In this document: positions 24,009 through 32,462 of the stretch, one piece after another
Layout: each line of letters opens with the position of its first letter
Position numbering within the stretch: the first letter of the stretch is position 1
Assembly (NCBI GenBank): GCA_031549115.1
Contig: JAVBQJ010000137.1
Span: 1-44,378 of the forward strand
Reading direction: 5' to 3'
Origin: JAVBQJ01 sp031549115
Lineage (GTDB): Bacteria > Verrucomicrobiota > Lentisphaeria > Victivallales > Victivallaceae
Length of the DNA stretch: 44,378 nucleotides
Notes under the pieces: generated by a model
What the model saw: the letters and a program-made list of their open reading frames with translations, nothing else
Told to the model about the DNA's origin: nothing
Database searches by the model: none
Made by a program: the position numbers and the translations under genes

Positions 24009-24644
24009 TTAATTTTCCGGTGCGGGCCTTTGCCGGACCGTTATCTGATCGCATTTGAGCGCCTTATCCGCGCCGAGGATGACGCCGCCGACATAGCCCT
24101 GGAATTCGACCCCTTTCGGAGGCATGGCGGATGTCACCCAGGGATCGGCGCCGATTTCGATGCGGTAGGCGTTCGGACTCACCATGGTACGCCGGCAATT
24201 GCCGTCGGCGTCGAAAACAAAATATTCCCCGGTAAGATAACCCGAGAGCCCGATCTGGTTGGTGACGCCGAGCCGGCCGCGCCAGCTTGCCGGTATCGGT
24301 TCGGCGGGAATTTCAGCCGGAGTCTTTCCCCGAAAGAGGGAGCAGCTGCCGGTGACTTCCACCTGTCCAGACTCGGGGTCGGTCAAGGTGGTTCCATCCA
24401 GTACCAGCGTAACCTGCCGCAAGTCGCTGTCTTTGAATTGAAAATCCAGGGCGGCCCGCAACGCCTCCTGCAATTCCGCCTGTCGCGCCGCCGGCAACGG
24501 TACCCCATTGGCATCACGGGCTTCCAGCCGGACCGCCAACCAATTTCCCGACTCCTGGTCCGGTTGCGACGCCGGTTGCGGTTGTGGTACGGAACACGCG
24601 GTCAAAACGAGCGCGAGAACAGCGAAAATACCGAATTTACCCAT
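24009..24644 (-). CDS. Predicted lipoprotein of unknown function (211 aa)
   Basis: The N-terminus MGKFGIFAVLALVLTAC is a lipoprotein signal with lipobox LTAC, modified cysteine C17. A low-complexity linker rich in Pro, Gln and Ser follows (VPQPQPASQPDQES). The rest looks like a beta-rich envelope domain (LDFQFKDSDLRQVTLVLDG, GLSGYLTGEYFVFDADGN) with no family I can name. It starts 3 nt after the stop of the upstream lipoprotein gene with GGAGG in front, so the two are translated as a pair. Structured element D begins at its stop codon. Confidence 0.75.
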   Translation of the reverse strand: MGKFGIFAVLALVLTACSVPQPQPASQPDQESGNWLAVRLEARDANGVPLPAARQAELQEALRAALDFQFKDSDLRQVTLVLDGTTLTDPESGQVEVTGSCSLFRGKTPAEIPAEPIPASWRGRLGVTNQIGLSGYLTGEYFVFDADGNCRRTMVSPNAYRIEIGADPWVTSAMPPKGVEFQGYVGGVILGADKALKCDQITVRQRPAPEN

Positions 24645-24647
24645 GAT

Positions 24648-25241
24648 TTACTGCGCCTCCATTGGAGGAGTTGACGGTGTCCGTGGAGGTCCGATCCGGG
24701 CTTGCCGGAACGCGGCCGAATGCCAGGTGTAGCCGACCCAAGTGCCTTCCCGGATTACCAGTATTTCTCCGGGGGCATTCTCCGACTTCACCAATCCGGA
24801 AATGTTGAGGCCCAATGGATAGCTGGCAAGAGGCCTGGTAGGCGAGGGGAATTGATAGTGAGCGTCGCGAACCCGGCATTGGCAGGCGAACCGGATGGCT
24901 TCGCCGTGCCATTCGAGCGTCGCATCGTAAAGATGAACTTCGGCTCCGTAAAATGGCGACATCCACAACAGACCAGTCAGTAAACCCGGGACCTGCTCCC
25001 GGAGCAGTTGCTCGCGTCGCGCCGCCTCCTCCGGAGCGAGCGATTCGGCATCGAGAAGTGTAATTTGCTTCCATTCCATCCGCTCCGCCTCATCCGGCGT
25101 CCGCACGGCGGCGATGCGTTGTTTGACCAGCTCTCTACCCTGGGGCGCCATGCGTTCCCGGTTCTCGGCGACAGTGGATCGGCAGCCCGCCAAACCGAGA
25201 ATTACGGCGGCCGGCAACATTACGGCGGCAAATTTACGCAT
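24648..25241 (-). CDS. Predicted lipoprotein of unknown function (197 aa)
   Basis: MRKFAAVMLPAAVILGLAGC is a lipoprotein signal with lipobox LAGC, modified cysteine C20. A charged helical segment follows (VAENRERMAPQGRELVKQRI), then EEAARREQLLREQV and a beta-rich C-terminal half (EVHLYDATLEWHGEAIRF, GEILVIREGTWVGYTW). I recognise no family. It has its own promoter at 25280-25308 and a GGGGAAG ribosome site, and forms a two-gene unit with the downstream lipoprotein gene. Confidence 0.75.
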   Translation of the reverse strand: MRKFAAVMLPAAVILGLAGCRSTVAENRERMAPQGRELVKQRIAAVRTPDEAERMEWKQITLLDAESLAPEEAARREQLLREQVPGLLTGLLWMSPFYGAEVHLYDATLEWHGEAIRFACQCRVRDAHYQFPSPTRPLASYPLGLNISGLVKSENAPGEILVIREGTWVGYTWHSAAFRQARIGPPRTPSTPPMEAQ

Positions 25242-25279
25242 AATTCCGCTTCCCCGTTTTGATCTGCAATTGTAATCAT

Positions 25280-25308
25280 ACTATAGCAGGGGTTTGGCGC
25301 TTTTACAA
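25280..25308 (-). promoter_or_regulatory. Sigma-70 promoter of the lipoprotein pair
   Basis: On the minus strand: TTGTAA (25303-25308), 17-nt spacer, TATAGT (25280-25285). About 38 nt separate the -10 box from the ATG at 25241. Confidence 0.6.
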
Positions 25309-25613
25309 ATCGGGACAACAGCAGACAATCCGTACTGCATATCTGTGGCGGCAGGTCCGACGACAGGCGTAGGTCCTGAAAGGGGTAGCAGGGGGAAACG
25401 ACGAGTTTCCCCCGGAGGGACCGGACGTGTATTGCCGGCAGGTGCGGCCGCTTTTGTGGTGGTCTGGCCGGTTTGAAGCGGCAACCAGCGCTTCCCCCTC
25501 TTCCAAAAGGTCGCGGAGGATATGGCACAGCCATATCCGCAGCAGAGGTGCAGGGTCGGTGACCCTGCCGGGGTGGTGTGGAGGGCGAGGAGCCCTCCCC
25601 ATTGTGTGCCGCA
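25309..25613 (-). ncRNA. Hairpin-rich non-coding tract behind the isomerase gene (candidate RNA, single copy)
   Basis: It starts at the stop of the isomerase gene. Four clear hairpins are seen: 25580-25586 with 25592-25598 (7 bp), 25550-25557 with 25561-25568 (8 bp, 3-nt loop), 25519-25526 with 25530-25537 (8 bp, 3-nt loop, extended by an outer GCG/CGC), and 25391-25399 with 25405-25413 (9 bp). The last is enclosed by GGACC and GGTCC near 25374 and 25420. The hairpin density matches elements A-D, but I found no second copy here, so covariation cannot be judged. Orientation is assumed from the upstream gene. Confidence 0.45.
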
Positions 25614-26984
25614 TCAGTTACCGGCTTCGATCAATTCGATGCCGTGCAAGTTGCAGAAGTCGCGCAGGATCGGCAGATGGTTGCCGTAGGCCAGAATATA
25701 ATGCTGGCCCATCACCTGCTGGAGGAACTCTTCGGAGCCGCCGTCGAGCACGACTTCCAGGCTCGGCAGCTGCGGTGCCGGAGGCGCCCAGCCCGCTTCC
25801 TCCCAAGCCGGCGGCGTCTGTGCCGTCCCGGTGGCTGCGTGCATCGCGAAGCGGTTTCCGGCTTGCGTCAGGCGCACGATGGTGACGGCGCCGGTCTTGA
25901 GTTTCGATACATTCAGCAGACCTTCGCCGAAGCTGCCGAAACGGTTCGGCATCACCGTGACCTTGCCGGCGACGACCGACGGCGGCACATAATCCGGCAC
26001 TCCCATCAACGCGGAGTTTTCGGTGAATTCGTAGAATTCCAGATACGCCGGAATCTGCTGCGTCAGGTACTTCATCAGCAACGCGGTCACGGTGCCGTAG
26101 GCGTCGTTTTCCGGTACGCTGACCAGTTCGGGACACAACTCATGCAGCAAGGCCATCGACCCCGCCGGCGCGAACTTCAGCAGCCGCTTGATGCCGTCGA
26201 CGTCGCAGAACGAAAAACCGGCGTAATGCCGTTCTGCCAACTTCTGCTGCAACGCCAGCGCCAGACGCACCGAATTTTCCAGCGTTCCGGGCTGCGGCGC
26301 ACGGGTGAACGCCCATTCGCGCTCGATGCGCGCCACCTCTTTCGCCACCGCAGCGGGTGCGATTTCCGCCATCAACTGTTGGATTTCCAGCAGGTCGAAA
26401 TGCTCGATTTCGACCCCGAGATCGCGCTTCAACAGATTGCCGTCGTACAAGGTGCCGTACAAACGCATATCGCGGTAGCCGTTCATTCCGATCAGCGCTT
26501 CGCGCAGCAATGCTCCGGCGCGCGCCGCCTGCAGGAAGCGGACCGCCTCGTCAAAGCGCGGCGGCGCGTCTTTGAAGTTCACCAGATACTGGAAATTGAA
26601 GCCGAGATCTTCCAGGACCTTGCGCAGCGCGGTGGTGCCGGCCTGGTCGGCGGTGGTGACGAAGGTTTCACCCCGGTACCAGCCGGAGAGGCCCCACAGC
26701 AGCACCGGCTTGTGGCGGAAGTTTTCGATGGTTTTGATCACCGCCCAGGTCGGAATCCAGCCGGCGACGCAGACGATCAGCGCGTCGAAATCCTGTCCGG
26801 CCAGTTCGGCGGCCGCGCGGGCCGGATTTTTGCCCTCGGGATCGTCGCTGACGTACTGGGCTGCGAACACGTCGACGCCGCGTTCGCGCAGCTGTCCGGT
26901 CACGGCGGCGACCCGGTCGGTGATAAATTCCGCCGGCGTATTGACTTCTCCAAAGCCCACCAGGGCGGCGCGGATGTTTCTCAT
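25614..26984 (-). CDS. L-fucose/L-arabinose isomerase family protein
   Basis: A 456-aa cytoplasmic protein of the fucose/arabinose isomerase superfamily, judged from overall layout (MRNIRAALVGFGEVNTPAEF, DALIVCVAGWIPTWAVIKTI, PVLLWGLSGWY, PENDAYGTVTALLMKYL, GSFGEGLLNVSKLKTGAVTIVRL near the C-terminus). Members interconvert aldoses and ketoses with a divalent metal. The exact sugar cannot be read from sequence. The start ATG overlaps the kinase stop by 4 nt (ATGA) with GGAGGAG upstream. Its product is the likely substrate of the kinase, or the order may be the reverse. It ends the DeoR-linked operon. Confidence 0.8.
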   Translation of the reverse strand: MRNIRAALVGFGEVNTPAEFITDRVAAVTGQLRERGVDVFAAQYVSDDPEGKNPARAAAELAGQDFDALIVCVAGWIPTWAVIKTIENFRHKPVLLWGLSGWYRGETFVTTADQAGTTALRKVLEDLGFNFQYLVNFKDAPPRFDEAVRFLQAARAGALLREALIGMNGYRDMRLYGTLYDGNLLKRDLGVEIEHFDLLEIQQLMAEIAPAAVAKEVARIEREWAFTRAPQPGTLENSVRLALALQQKLAERHYAGFSFCDVDGIKRLLKFAPAGSMALLHELCPELVSVPENDAYGTVTALLMKYLTQQIPAYLEFYEFTENSALMGVPDYVPPSVVAGKVTVMPNRFGSFGEGLLNVSKLKTGAVTIVRLTQAGNRFAMHAATGTAQTPPAWEEAGWAPPAPQLPSLEVVLDGGSEEFLQQVMGQHYILAYGNHLPILRDFCNLHGIELIEAGN

Positions 26985-28441
26985 GATTCTCCTCCGAATG
27001 TCGGCATTAACAGTTGATTGATACGTTGATATTGACGGTAATACTGGGAATAGACGGACGCGTCGGCGCCCGGCTCGATGCGTTCGGTGATCCGGACCAT
27101 CCGTTGCGCGGCCGCGGCGGGATCGGCGAAATCGCCGGCGGCGGCGGCCCCCAGGATCGCGGCGCCGAGGCACGCGGCTTCGCGGCATTCGGTGCGTACA
27201 ATCGGCAGCCCCAGCACGTCGGCTTTGATCTGCGTCCACAGGCGGCTCTCGGCGCCGCCGCCGAGTACGCGCACCTCCCGGACCGGAAGGCCGCCAGCTT
27301 GCAGCGCGTCCAGATTGTCCTTGAGCAAATACGCCACCGCTTCCAGGATGGCGCGGACGATGTGTCCCTTTCGGTGGGTCAGCGTCAGGCCGTACAGGAC
27401 CGCGCGGGCATGCGGGTTGGCCACCGGTGAAATCGCTCCGGCGGCATGGGGCAGCGCGATCAAACCGTCGCTGCCGGGCGCGACCGCCGCCGCCAGTTGA
27501 TCCATTTGCGCATAGTTCAATTCCGGCGCGAAGACATCGCGGAAGTATTTGAGCAGCATTCCCGCGGTCGGCGCCCACGGCAGCAGCGCCGAATGCCCCG
27601 AAACCGGCCCCAGGTAGGTGCTGATCTGCCGCGCCGGATCGTAGACGACGCCGGGAGAAGAGACACACAACGCCATCGTGCAGCCGGTGGTTTCCGAGAT
27701 TACGCCGGGTTCGCCGCCGCCGGCGCCCAGGTTGCCGGCGACATGATCCAGCGGTGCGCCGCCGATCACCGCTCCCGGCAGGAGTTCATTGCAGACGGCG
27801 AGCGCTTCACCGCAGCGCCTGACCTCCGGCAGTTGCGTTTCGGCGATGCCCAAGTTCGTCAGCATCGCTTCGGCGTAACCGCCAGTCCGGATGTCGAAGT
27901 AAAGCGTGGAGGGCAGCAAGCCGTCGCAGGTGACGAATGTCCCGGCGAGACGGTAGACGATATAATCCTCCACCATCAGGAATTTGGCGGTCCGGGCGAA
28001 CAGCTCCGGTTCATGGCGCTTCAGCCAGGCGATTTTCGCCGCGGGCCAACAGGGGAGCATTTCGGTCTGGCCGGACATGCGGAACAGCTCCTCCGGATCG
28101 AATTGCGCCGCCAGTGCGTTCGCTTCGGCTTTGGCGCGGTTGTCGAGCCAGACGATCGCCTTGCGCAACGGGGTTCCGGCGGCGTCGACGCAGATCAGGG
28201 TTTCCACCTGTCCGGTCACCGCCAGCGCCCGGATGTCGCTTCCGGACAGATTGGCGCCCGCCAATGCCTGCCGGACGGCCTCCTGCGTACTCTGCCAATA
28301 GATTTCCGCATCCAGCTCGACGATATCCGGAGCCGGGGTTTCCAGGGTGTATTCCATCGTGCCGAGGCCGAGCAGCACTCCGGCGCCGGAGAAGACCGCC
28401 GCCTTGACCGCGGTGGTGCCGATATCGAGTCCCAGATACAT
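26981..28441 (-). CDS. FGGY-family carbohydrate kinase (xylulokinase-like)
   Basis: A 486-aa sugar kinase. The N-terminal phosphate loop GLDIGTTAVKAAVF and the C-terminal VRVLGGGAESRLWTQIKADV with ACLGAAILGA are FGGY signatures. QVETLICVDAAGTPLRKAIVWLDNRA resembles the sugar-binding region of xylulokinases. FGGY members phosphorylate xylulose, ribulose, rhamnulose, fuculose, erythritol and others, so the substrate is left open. It lies 17 nt behind the ceramidase-like gene and overlaps the isomerase gene by 4 nt. Confidence 0.88.
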   Translation of the reverse strand: MYLGLDIGTTAVKAAVFSGAGVLLGLGTMEYTLETPAPDIVELDAEIYWQSTQEAVRQALAGANLSGSDIRALAVTGQVETLICVDAAGTPLRKAIVWLDNRAKAEANALAAQFDPEELFRMSGQTEMLPCWPAAKIAWLKRHEPELFARTAKFLMVEDYIVYRLAGTFVTCDGLLPSTLYFDIRTGGYAEAMLTNLGIAETQLPEVRRCGEALAVCNELLPGAVIGGAPLDHVAGNLGAGGGEPGVISETTGCTMALCVSSPGVVYDPARQISTYLGPVSGHSALLPWAPTAGMLLKYFRDVFAPELNYAQMDQLAAAVAPGSDGLIALPHAAGAISPVANPHARAVLYGLTLTHRKGHIVRAILEAVAYLLKDNLDALQAGGLPVREVRVLGGGAESRLWTQIKADVLGLPIVRTECREAACLGAAILGAAAAGDFADPAAAAQRMVRITERIEPGADASVYSQYYRQYQRINQLLMPTFGGES

Positions 28442-28458
28442 GACGGGAATTCCTTTCT

Positions 28459-29910
28459 TCAGGGGCCGAACAGTTCGTTGATGGCGGCGACCGCCTCCTC
28501 CGCCAGCTGGAAGCCGCCGTCGGAGCCGATCTGCCCATTGATGACCATGCCGCCGTAGCCGCCGAAGCGTTCGGCGTCGGGGCTCGGCAGATATCCGCCT
28601 GTTGCGCCGGCCAGCTGCACCACCATGGTCCGGGCGGCATGGCTCCGCGCCTTGATGATCTGTCCGAAAAACAGATACAGTTCAAATGGATTGGTCGATA
28701 TGGCCGCATCGCCGAGGCGCAGCGTGTGCATGTCGTAATGGTACGCGGGGGCGGCATTCTGGATTTCAAAGCGGCGGATCACCGCCTTCCGGTTCTGGAT
28801 CTGGACGAAGTGCATCTCCTTGTCGTCATACGGGCCGGGGCGGCCGGGAATGACCTCGTTCGCGTGCACGGTGCGGCAGAAATCGTCGAACGCGGACTTT
28901 TCATCCTGCCGCTCTTCCAATTCCGCCAGCTCGCTTGCCGCCTGTTGGTACTGGATGAAAGACACCCGGCGCAGCGGCAGCGCCATGTGCCGGACGCTGT
29001 GACGCAACACCGGCGCGTAATCGGTCGCGTCGCGGTTGGCCCAGCCCTCGCGGACCGCCGCCGTCAACCGTTGCGCCAGCACCGGAATGCCGTCCTCGTG
29101 CCAGAAATCCGGTTCGGTCCGAAAATTGCGCACCAGGTCACGCGGCGACTGGCAGCCGGAGGCGCCGACCAGATAAAGCATCCGGAAGTCCTGCCCGTAT
29201 TCGGTTTTCAGCATCTCCCGCGCCATTCCGGCGAAGTCGGCCGAAATCTTATAGGTCGCCTCCATGCCCTGCGAGGGGCAGGCGGCGTTGACCAGTACGC
29301 CGGTGGGGGCGCCGGTTTCATCGCAGGTGAAGACAAGCTCGACGCCGGAATCTTCGCCCGCTTCGAGCCCTACGAAGTCATCGCATGCGGTCGGCCCGTA
29401 CATCTGCGCGGTGCCGTCGCGATACACCGGACGGCGGCAATGGCCGAGCCGGGCGAAGCCGAAGCCGGGGGCGATCCCCCCCGGCATCCGGCTGTCCCAG
29501 GCTTCGCGGACCGCGGCGATGATGCGACGTTTCAGTTCGATCACGTATTCGGCCGGATCGAGCATCCCCGGTTCCAGCGGCAGCCACTCCCGGAACAGTC
29601 CTTCGCGTTCGGCGTAAGGCGCGTTGTGGGTGTGCGTCGCATTCATCAGCACCGCTTCGGGGGCGATGGCCGGGTTGGCCGCGTGAACTTCCGCCGCAAT
29701 CTCGCGCTGCAGCGCCTCCGGGATGCCGGCGACGTCGAGGGTAATCAATATCGCCTGGACCGGACCTTTTTCGAGCGCCAGCACGACGGCTTTCAGCGGC
29801 GAATGCACTTCGGTGGCGATGCGCCGGTAGTATTGCCCGGCGAGCTCGACTTTTGAGCTGGCCGGCGTGATGTCGGCTTCGCCCCATCCGATCAAAAGTT
29901 TTTCGCTCAT
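28459..29910 (-). CDS. Neutral/alkaline ceramidase-like protein
   Basis: A 483-aa protein resembling the N-terminal domain of neutral/alkaline non-lysosomal ceramidases: GWGEADITPASS at the start and the zinc-ligand-like HTHNAP (NATHTHNAPYAE). There is no signal peptide, so it is probably cytoplasmic, unlike true secreted ceramidases. In sugar operons of this phylum such proteins may hydrolyse an amide or ester of a sugar derivative; this is inference. The ATG at 29910 overlaps the stop of the oxidoreductase gene by 4 nt. An in-frame ATG four codons upstream (29922) is possible. Confidence 0.75.
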   Translation of the reverse strand: MSEKLLIGWGEADITPASSKVELAGQYYRRIATEVHSPLKAVVLALEKGPVQAILITLDVAGIPEALQREIAAEVHAANPAIAPEAVLMNATHTHNAPYAEREGLFREWLPLEPGMLDPAEYVIELKRRIIAAVREAWDSRMPGGIAPGFGFARLGHCRRPVYRDGTAQMYGPTACDDFVGLEAGEDSGVELVFTCDETGAPTGVLVNAACPSQGMEATYKISADFAGMAREMLKTEYGQDFRMLYLVGASGCQSPRDLVRNFRTEPDFWHEDGIPVLAQRLTAAVREGWANRDATDYAPVLRHSVRHMALPLRRVSFIQYQQAASELAELEERQDEKSAFDDFCRTVHANEVIPGRPGPYDDKEMHFVQIQNRKAVIRRFEIQNAAPAYHYDMHTLRLGDAAISTNPFELYLFFGQIIKARSHAARTMVVQLAGATGGYLPSPDAERFGGYGGMVINGQIGSDGGFQLAEEAVAAINELFGP

Positions 29911-31028
29911 AAACTCACCCATTTCCCGTTGGCCGCGGAGATTTTGACCTGCTCCATGAGCCGCTGAATTTTTACGCCCTGGTCCAGGCCGGGGCCGAGT
30001 TGACGGTTGGTGTGAACCGACTCCAGGAAGGTGTACAGACAGTGCATGTGGCCGCGCAGCCAGCCGATCGGCGCCTTCGGCGTCGGGAAACCGGCCGGCT
30101 TGTCGTAGCGCTGGCCGCAGTCGATCGCCGTCCAGCCGCGCAAGCCGCCCAACGGCGACGCCTGCGCGCCCATATTGTAGTAAAAGAGCTGGTCCAGATT
30201 CATCGGGTCCCAGCGCAGCGCGCCTTTACTGCCGTGGATTTCAAAACCGAAGCCGTCTTCGACTCCGGTGGAGATCTTCGACGCGCTGACGGTGCCGGCG
30301 GCGCCGTTGGCGAGACGCACCAGGCAGATCATGTTGTCTTCGGCGGTGACCTTGACGCGCTGACTGGGGTCCGAGGCCGAAGGGCGGTCCGGATAGGCGA
30401 TATGGGTGGCGGCCGAGAGCGAGGCGAAATCGCCCAGGAGCCAGTTCATCAGATCGAGGATGTGGCTGCCGAGGTCGGCGATGGTGCCGGCTTCGAGCTT
30501 CCACTTCAACGGCGCCTTCGGATCGGCGCTGCCGGAGTGCAGATACTGGCCCCGGAATTCCAATATGTCCCCAAGCAGGCCGGCTTCGACGATCTGCTTG
30601 GCGCGCAGCGTCGCCGGAAAAAAGCGGTTCTGCAGCGTCATCTGGCCGATGCCGCGGTAGCGCGGCAACGCTTCGGCGATCTTGTCCGCCTCCGCGACAG
30701 TCGCGGTGAGCGGCTTGTCGCAGTAGATGTGCTTGCCGTTGGCGATGGCCGACAGCAGCACCTCGCAGTGCGCGGCGTTGGGCGAACAGATATCGACGAT
30801 GTCGATCGCCGGATCTTCGGTGACGGCGCGGAAGTCGGTGACGGCTTCGACGCCGTCACCGAGCTGCCGGGCGGCCTGCGCGGCGCTTTCCGGCCGCGAG
30901 GTGCAGACCTTGACGATCCGGCTCGCGAACTCCTGTTGATCGTAAAACAGCGGCAGATTCCGGTGCCCATAGGCGTGTACTTTGCCGATGAACCCGAATC
31001 CGATCATGCCGACCCGGTAATTTTTCAT
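29907..31028 (-). CDS. Gfo/Idh/MocA-family oxidoreductase
   Basis: A 373-aa NAD(P)-dependent dehydrogenase. The Rossmann motif is GFGFIGKVHAYG near residues 9-20, and CDKPLTATVAEAD is the nucleotide/substrate motif (DKP in place of the common EKP). The C-terminal beta-sheet domain includes GGTIADLGSH-like text (AGTIADLGSHILDLMNW). Members oxidise or reduce sugars, inositols and amino sugars. The start at 31028 follows the aminotransferase stop by 5 nt. Together the two could oxidise a hydroxyl and then exchange keto and amino groups on one substrate. Confidence 0.9.
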   Translation of the reverse strand: MKNYRVGMIGFGFIGKVHAYGHRNLPLFYDQQEFASRIVKVCTSRPESAAQAARQLGDGVEAVTDFRAVTEDPAIDIVDICSPNAAHCEVLLSAIANGKHIYCDKPLTATVAEADKIAEALPRYRGIGQMTLQNRFFPATLRAKQIVEAGLLGDILEFRGQYLHSGSADPKAPLKWKLEAGTIADLGSHILDLMNWLLGDFASLSAATHIAYPDRPSASDPSQRVKVTAEDNMICLVRLANGAAGTVSASKISTGVEDGFGFEIHGSKGALRWDPMNLDQLFYYNMGAQASPLGGLRGWTAIDCGQRYDKPAGFPTPKAPIGWLRGHMHCLYTFLESVHTNRQLGPGLDQGVKIQRLMEQVKISAANGKWVSL

Positions 31029-31033
31029 ATTGT

Positions 31034-32401
31034 TCAGCCCAATAATTCTTTTTCGGTTTCCGCGATGGCTTCCTCGATGATGTCCATCCCGCGGACGGCG
31101 ACTTCGTTCGGCATCACGATCGGCGGACTCATCCGCAGGATGTGACCGGCCGGGATCCACGCCAGACCCTTGCGGAAGGCTTTCTGGTAGACCATCTTAC
31201 CGGCCTGGTCGAAGGCTTCCTTGGTCTTCTGGTCCTTGACCAGTTCGACCCCCAACAGACATCCCTTGACCCGGCAGTCGCCGACCATCCGGTACTTTTT
31301 CGTCCAGTCGGCCATGCGGTTTTTGAACAGCGTTTCCAGCTCCTGCGCATGTTCGAGCAAGCCCTCTTCTTCGATCACTTCGAAGCACGCCAGCGCGGCG
31401 GCGCAGGCCATCGGGTTGCCGCCGTAGCTGGTGGAGGCGCTGATCTTGTCCACCGCTTCGGCGTACGGGGTGCGGACCGCCATCGCGGTGACCGGGAACC
31501 CGTTGCCGAAGCCCTTGCCGAGGGTGACGACGTCGGGGAGGACGTTCCAATGCTCCATGCACAGAATCTTGCCGGTGCGCCCCATGCTGGTGAGCACTTC
31601 GTCGGCGAACAGCAGGATGTCGCGCTCTTCCAGGAACTTCTTCAGCTTCGGGAAGAAGTCGTCCGGCGGCATGATCGAACCGCCCCAGCCCTGGATCGGT
31701 TCGGCGACAAACGCCGCCACCTGACCGGTGGTGCAATTTTTGATGAACTGGTCGTAAAAGTCCAGATAGGCTTCGGTGTCCAGCGTGCCGTCGGCGCGCT
31801 GCCACATCGGCCGGTAGGTATCCGGGCGCGGCACCAGATAGAAGCCGGGTTCGCGCGACGGGCCGCTGAACTTGGTCATTTTCGCGAGGCCGATCGAGTG
31901 GCCGCTCTTGCCGTGGAAATCCATGTAACAGCTGATGAATTCATGTTTGCCGGTCGCGGCGCGGCAGGTGCGCAACCCGGCTTCGACGGCGGTGGTGCCG
32001 CTGTCGTACAGTTGATAGCTCTTCAAATCCCCCGGCAGCGTCGCCGCCATCTTTTCCAGGAGACGCATCTTGATTTCGGTGGTGAAGTCATGGGCGTTCA
32101 TCAGCTGCTTGGCGTAGCGGGCGACCGCCTCGGAAATTTTCGGGTGGCAGTGGCCGAGGGTGGTGACGTAAATGCCGCTGGAAAAGTCGATGTACTGGTT
32201 GCCGTCGACATCCTCGAGCATGCACCCGGAACCACGTTCGAACGCGACCGGGAACAGCCGGACCTGGCCCGAAAGGCCCTTGAAGTGTTTTTCGGTCCGG
32301 GCATGGTATTCGCGGCTTTTCGGGCCCGGAATTTCGCTGGTGACCAGATGCGGATAACGCTTCAGATCCAATTGATACGGTGTCGGATTGTACGTGCCCA
32401 T
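31034..32401 (-). CDS. Class III PLP-dependent aminotransferase
   Basis: A 455-aa fold-type I aminotransferase of the GABA/ornithine/glutamate-semialdehyde group. Visible motifs are YDSGTTAVEAGLRTCRAATGK for cofactor phosphate contacts, LLFADEVLTSMGRTGK with the ring-binding Asp, and VVTLGKGFGNGFPV with the PLP lysine. The substrate is unknown. A class III aminotransferase beside a sugar kinase and isomerase suggests an amino-substituted sugar or cyclitol, or use of a polyamine-like co-substrate. The ribosome site AAAGGAGG is strong. The gene lies 61 nt behind the SGNH hydrolase gene. Confidence 0.88.
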   Translation of the reverse strand: MGTYNPTPYQLDLKRYPHLVTSEIPGPKSREYHARTEKHFKGLSGQVRLFPVAFERGSGCMLEDVDGNQYIDFSSGIYVTTLGHCHPKISEAVARYAKQLMNAHDFTTEIKMRLLEKMAATLPGDLKSYQLYDSGTTAVEAGLRTCRAATGKHEFISCYMDFHGKSGHSIGLAKMTKFSGPSREPGFYLVPRPDTYRPMWQRADGTLDTEAYLDFYDQFIKNCTTGQVAAFVAEPIQGWGGSIMPPDDFFPKLKKFLEERDILLFADEVLTSMGRTGKILCMEHWNVLPDVVTLGKGFGNGFPVTAMAVRTPYAEAVDKISASTSYGGNPMACAAALACFEVIEEEGLLEHAQELETLFKNRMADWTKKYRMVGDCRVKGCLLGVELVKDQKTKEAFDQAGKMVYQKAFRKGLAWIPAGHILRMSPPIVMPNEVAVRGMDIIEEAIAETEKELLG

Positions 32402-32462
32402 CGTCGGAGCCTCCTTTGATGATTGTAAAATTGTCTATTGCGAAAAAAACTTGCACCCGGCG

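Noticed and set aside
23832..24674. Open frame of 280 codons on the plus strand across element D
   Set aside because: Runs through hairpins and antisense to the lipoprotein gene, with no ribosome site; its length is explained by high GC.
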